Source of the DNA: Methanobacteriota archaeon
Lineage (GTDB): Archaea > Hydrothermarchaeota > Hydrothermarchaeia > Hydrothermarchaeales > SZUA-236
NCBI GenBank assembly: GCA_003695745.1
Contig: RFHW01000138.1
Coordinates: forward strand, 1 to 5,692
Direction: 5' to 3'
Length of the DNA: 5,692 bases
The position numbers and the translations under genes are program-made. The notes beneath the pieces were generated by a model. It had not been told where the DNA came from. It saw nothing but the letters and a program-made list of their open reading frames with translations, and did no database searches. The number at the start of each line of letters is the position of its first letter. Position 1 is the stretch's first letter. Below, one piece after another: positions 5,099-5,692 of the stretch.

Positions 5099-5692
5099 AT
5101 GCCATTCCCTGAGGAGATTGAAAGACTTAAAGAGGACACGATTATCCTCGCCCACAACTATCAGATGCCCCCGATACAGGACCTCGCCGACTTCGTGGGC
5201 GACAGCCTCGAGCTCTGCCAGCGGGCCGCCAGGGTTGACAAGCCCTACATCCTCTTCTGCGGCGTGGACTTCATGGCAGAATCGGCGGTGATGCTAAACC
5301 CTGACAAGACGGTGCTCATGCCGGATCTGGCGTCGAAATGCCCCATGGCCGCCATGCTCCCGGCTGAGAAGGTCAGGGAGGCGAAGGCAGAGCATCCCGA
5401 TGCGGCTGTGGTCCTCTACATCAACACCTGGGTGGAGGCCCGTGCTGAGAGCGATGTGACCTGCACATCTGCGAACGCTGTGAAGATCGTCCGGGCCCTT
5501 GATGAGGAGAAGATACTCTTCGGCCCTGATGCCAACCTCGCCTGGCATGTAGCAAGGAACGTGCCGGAGAAGGAGATCATACCGCTCCCGCACAAGGGCC
5601 ACTGCCGGGTCCACGTGCTCTTTAAAAAGGAGCATCTCCTGGCCGCCCGCGCCGAGCACCCTGATGCCGAGGTGCTTGTCCACCCTGAGTGC
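5099..5692 (+). CDS. nadA: Quinolinate synthase NadA, 3' end missing
   Basis: Condenses iminoaspartate with dihydroxyacetone phosphate to quinolinate in de novo NAD synthesis, using a [4Fe-4S] cluster bound by three Cys. The 198 visible residues begin with the family core, ILAHNYQMPPIQDLADFVGDSLEL (16-39), containing the active-site His19 and Tyr21. They continue with CGVDFMAESA (54-63), DLASKCPMA (77-84; first cluster Cys81), LYINTWVEARAESDVTCTSANAVKIV (106-131), LFGPDANLA (140-148), GHCRVH (167-172; second cluster Cys169), and HPEC (195-198) with its conserved His and Glu. The third cluster Cys should lie beyond the right edge. The short N-terminus fits the archaeal/Thermotoga-type enzyme of about 300 residues, not the longer enterobacterial one. 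The iminoaspartate source (NadB or aspartate dehydrogenase) and NadC are not visible, though they may follow downstream. Start and ribosome site are clear. Confidence 0.96.
   Translation, partial: MPFPEEIERLKEDTIILAHNYQMPPIQDLADFVGDSLELCQRAARVDKPYILFCGVDFMAESAVMLNPDKTVLMPDLASKCPMAAMLPAEKVREAKAEHPDAAVVLYINTWVEARAESDVTCTSANAVKIVRALDEEKILFGPDANLAWHVARNVPEKEIIPLPHKGHCRVHVLFKKEHLLAARAEHPDAEVLVHPEC

Noticed and set aside
5294..5683. 129-codon open frame on the minus strand within nadA
   Set aside because: Antisense to conserved quinolinate synthase motifs; no promoter or ribosome site of its own.
1..5692. CRISPR array, tRNA or rRNA gene, insertion sequence, defence cassette
   Set aside because: No spaced direct repeats, clover-leaf-like RNA sequence, transposase motifs or flanking repeats were seen; nearly all of the window is accounted for by housekeeping-type genes.

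Overview
The window looks archaeal and most likely euryarchaeal, with moderately GC-rich coding DNA. Four things point this way. There is a small subunit of phosphomevalonate dehydratase (DUF126/AcnX), a marker of the archaeal mevalonate route. Arg AGG and Ile ATA codons are frequent. AT-rich archaeal-type TATA boxes lie before several genes. Two genes appear to be leaderless. The exact lineage cannot be fixed from this sequence; a methanogen-related or Archaeoglobus-related group would fit but is only a guess.

Layout: (1) Positions 1-851, minus strand: 5'-terminal 283 codons of a myo-inositol-1-phosphate synthase of the actinobacterial/archaeal type, running off the left edge. (2) Positions 852-906: a compact divergent promoter with one TATATATA box flanked by two near-identical 20-bp palindromes arranged as mirror images. 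(3) Positions 907-2719, plus strand: a three-gene operon with 4-bp start/stop overlaps encoding a PadR-like regulator, the phosphomevalonate dehydratase small subunit and a site-2 (M50) membrane protease. (4) Positions 2691-4540, minus strand: a two-gene operon encoding an MgtC/DUF4010 multi-pass membrane protein and then thymidylate kinase (4-bp overlap). Its 3' end overlaps the protease gene tail-to-tail by 29 bp. (5) Positions 4663-5019, plus strand: a small, unrecognised membrane protein with about four helices. (6) Positions 5099-5692, plus strand: 5'-terminal 198 codons of quinolinate synthase (nadA), running off the right edge.

The most interesting part is the left third. The PadR-like protein probably represses both its own operon and the divergent inositol-phosphate synthase gene through the twin palindromes. 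This would link polar-headgroup synthesis (inositol phosphate), isoprenoid side-chain synthesis (mevalonate dehydration) and an intramembrane protease under one switch. The gene order, overlaps and palindromes are read directly from the sequence. The regulatory link and the membrane-lipid interpretation are inference. No RNA genes, CRISPR arrays, insertion sequences or attachment sites were seen, and no stretch over 300 bases lacks a gene.
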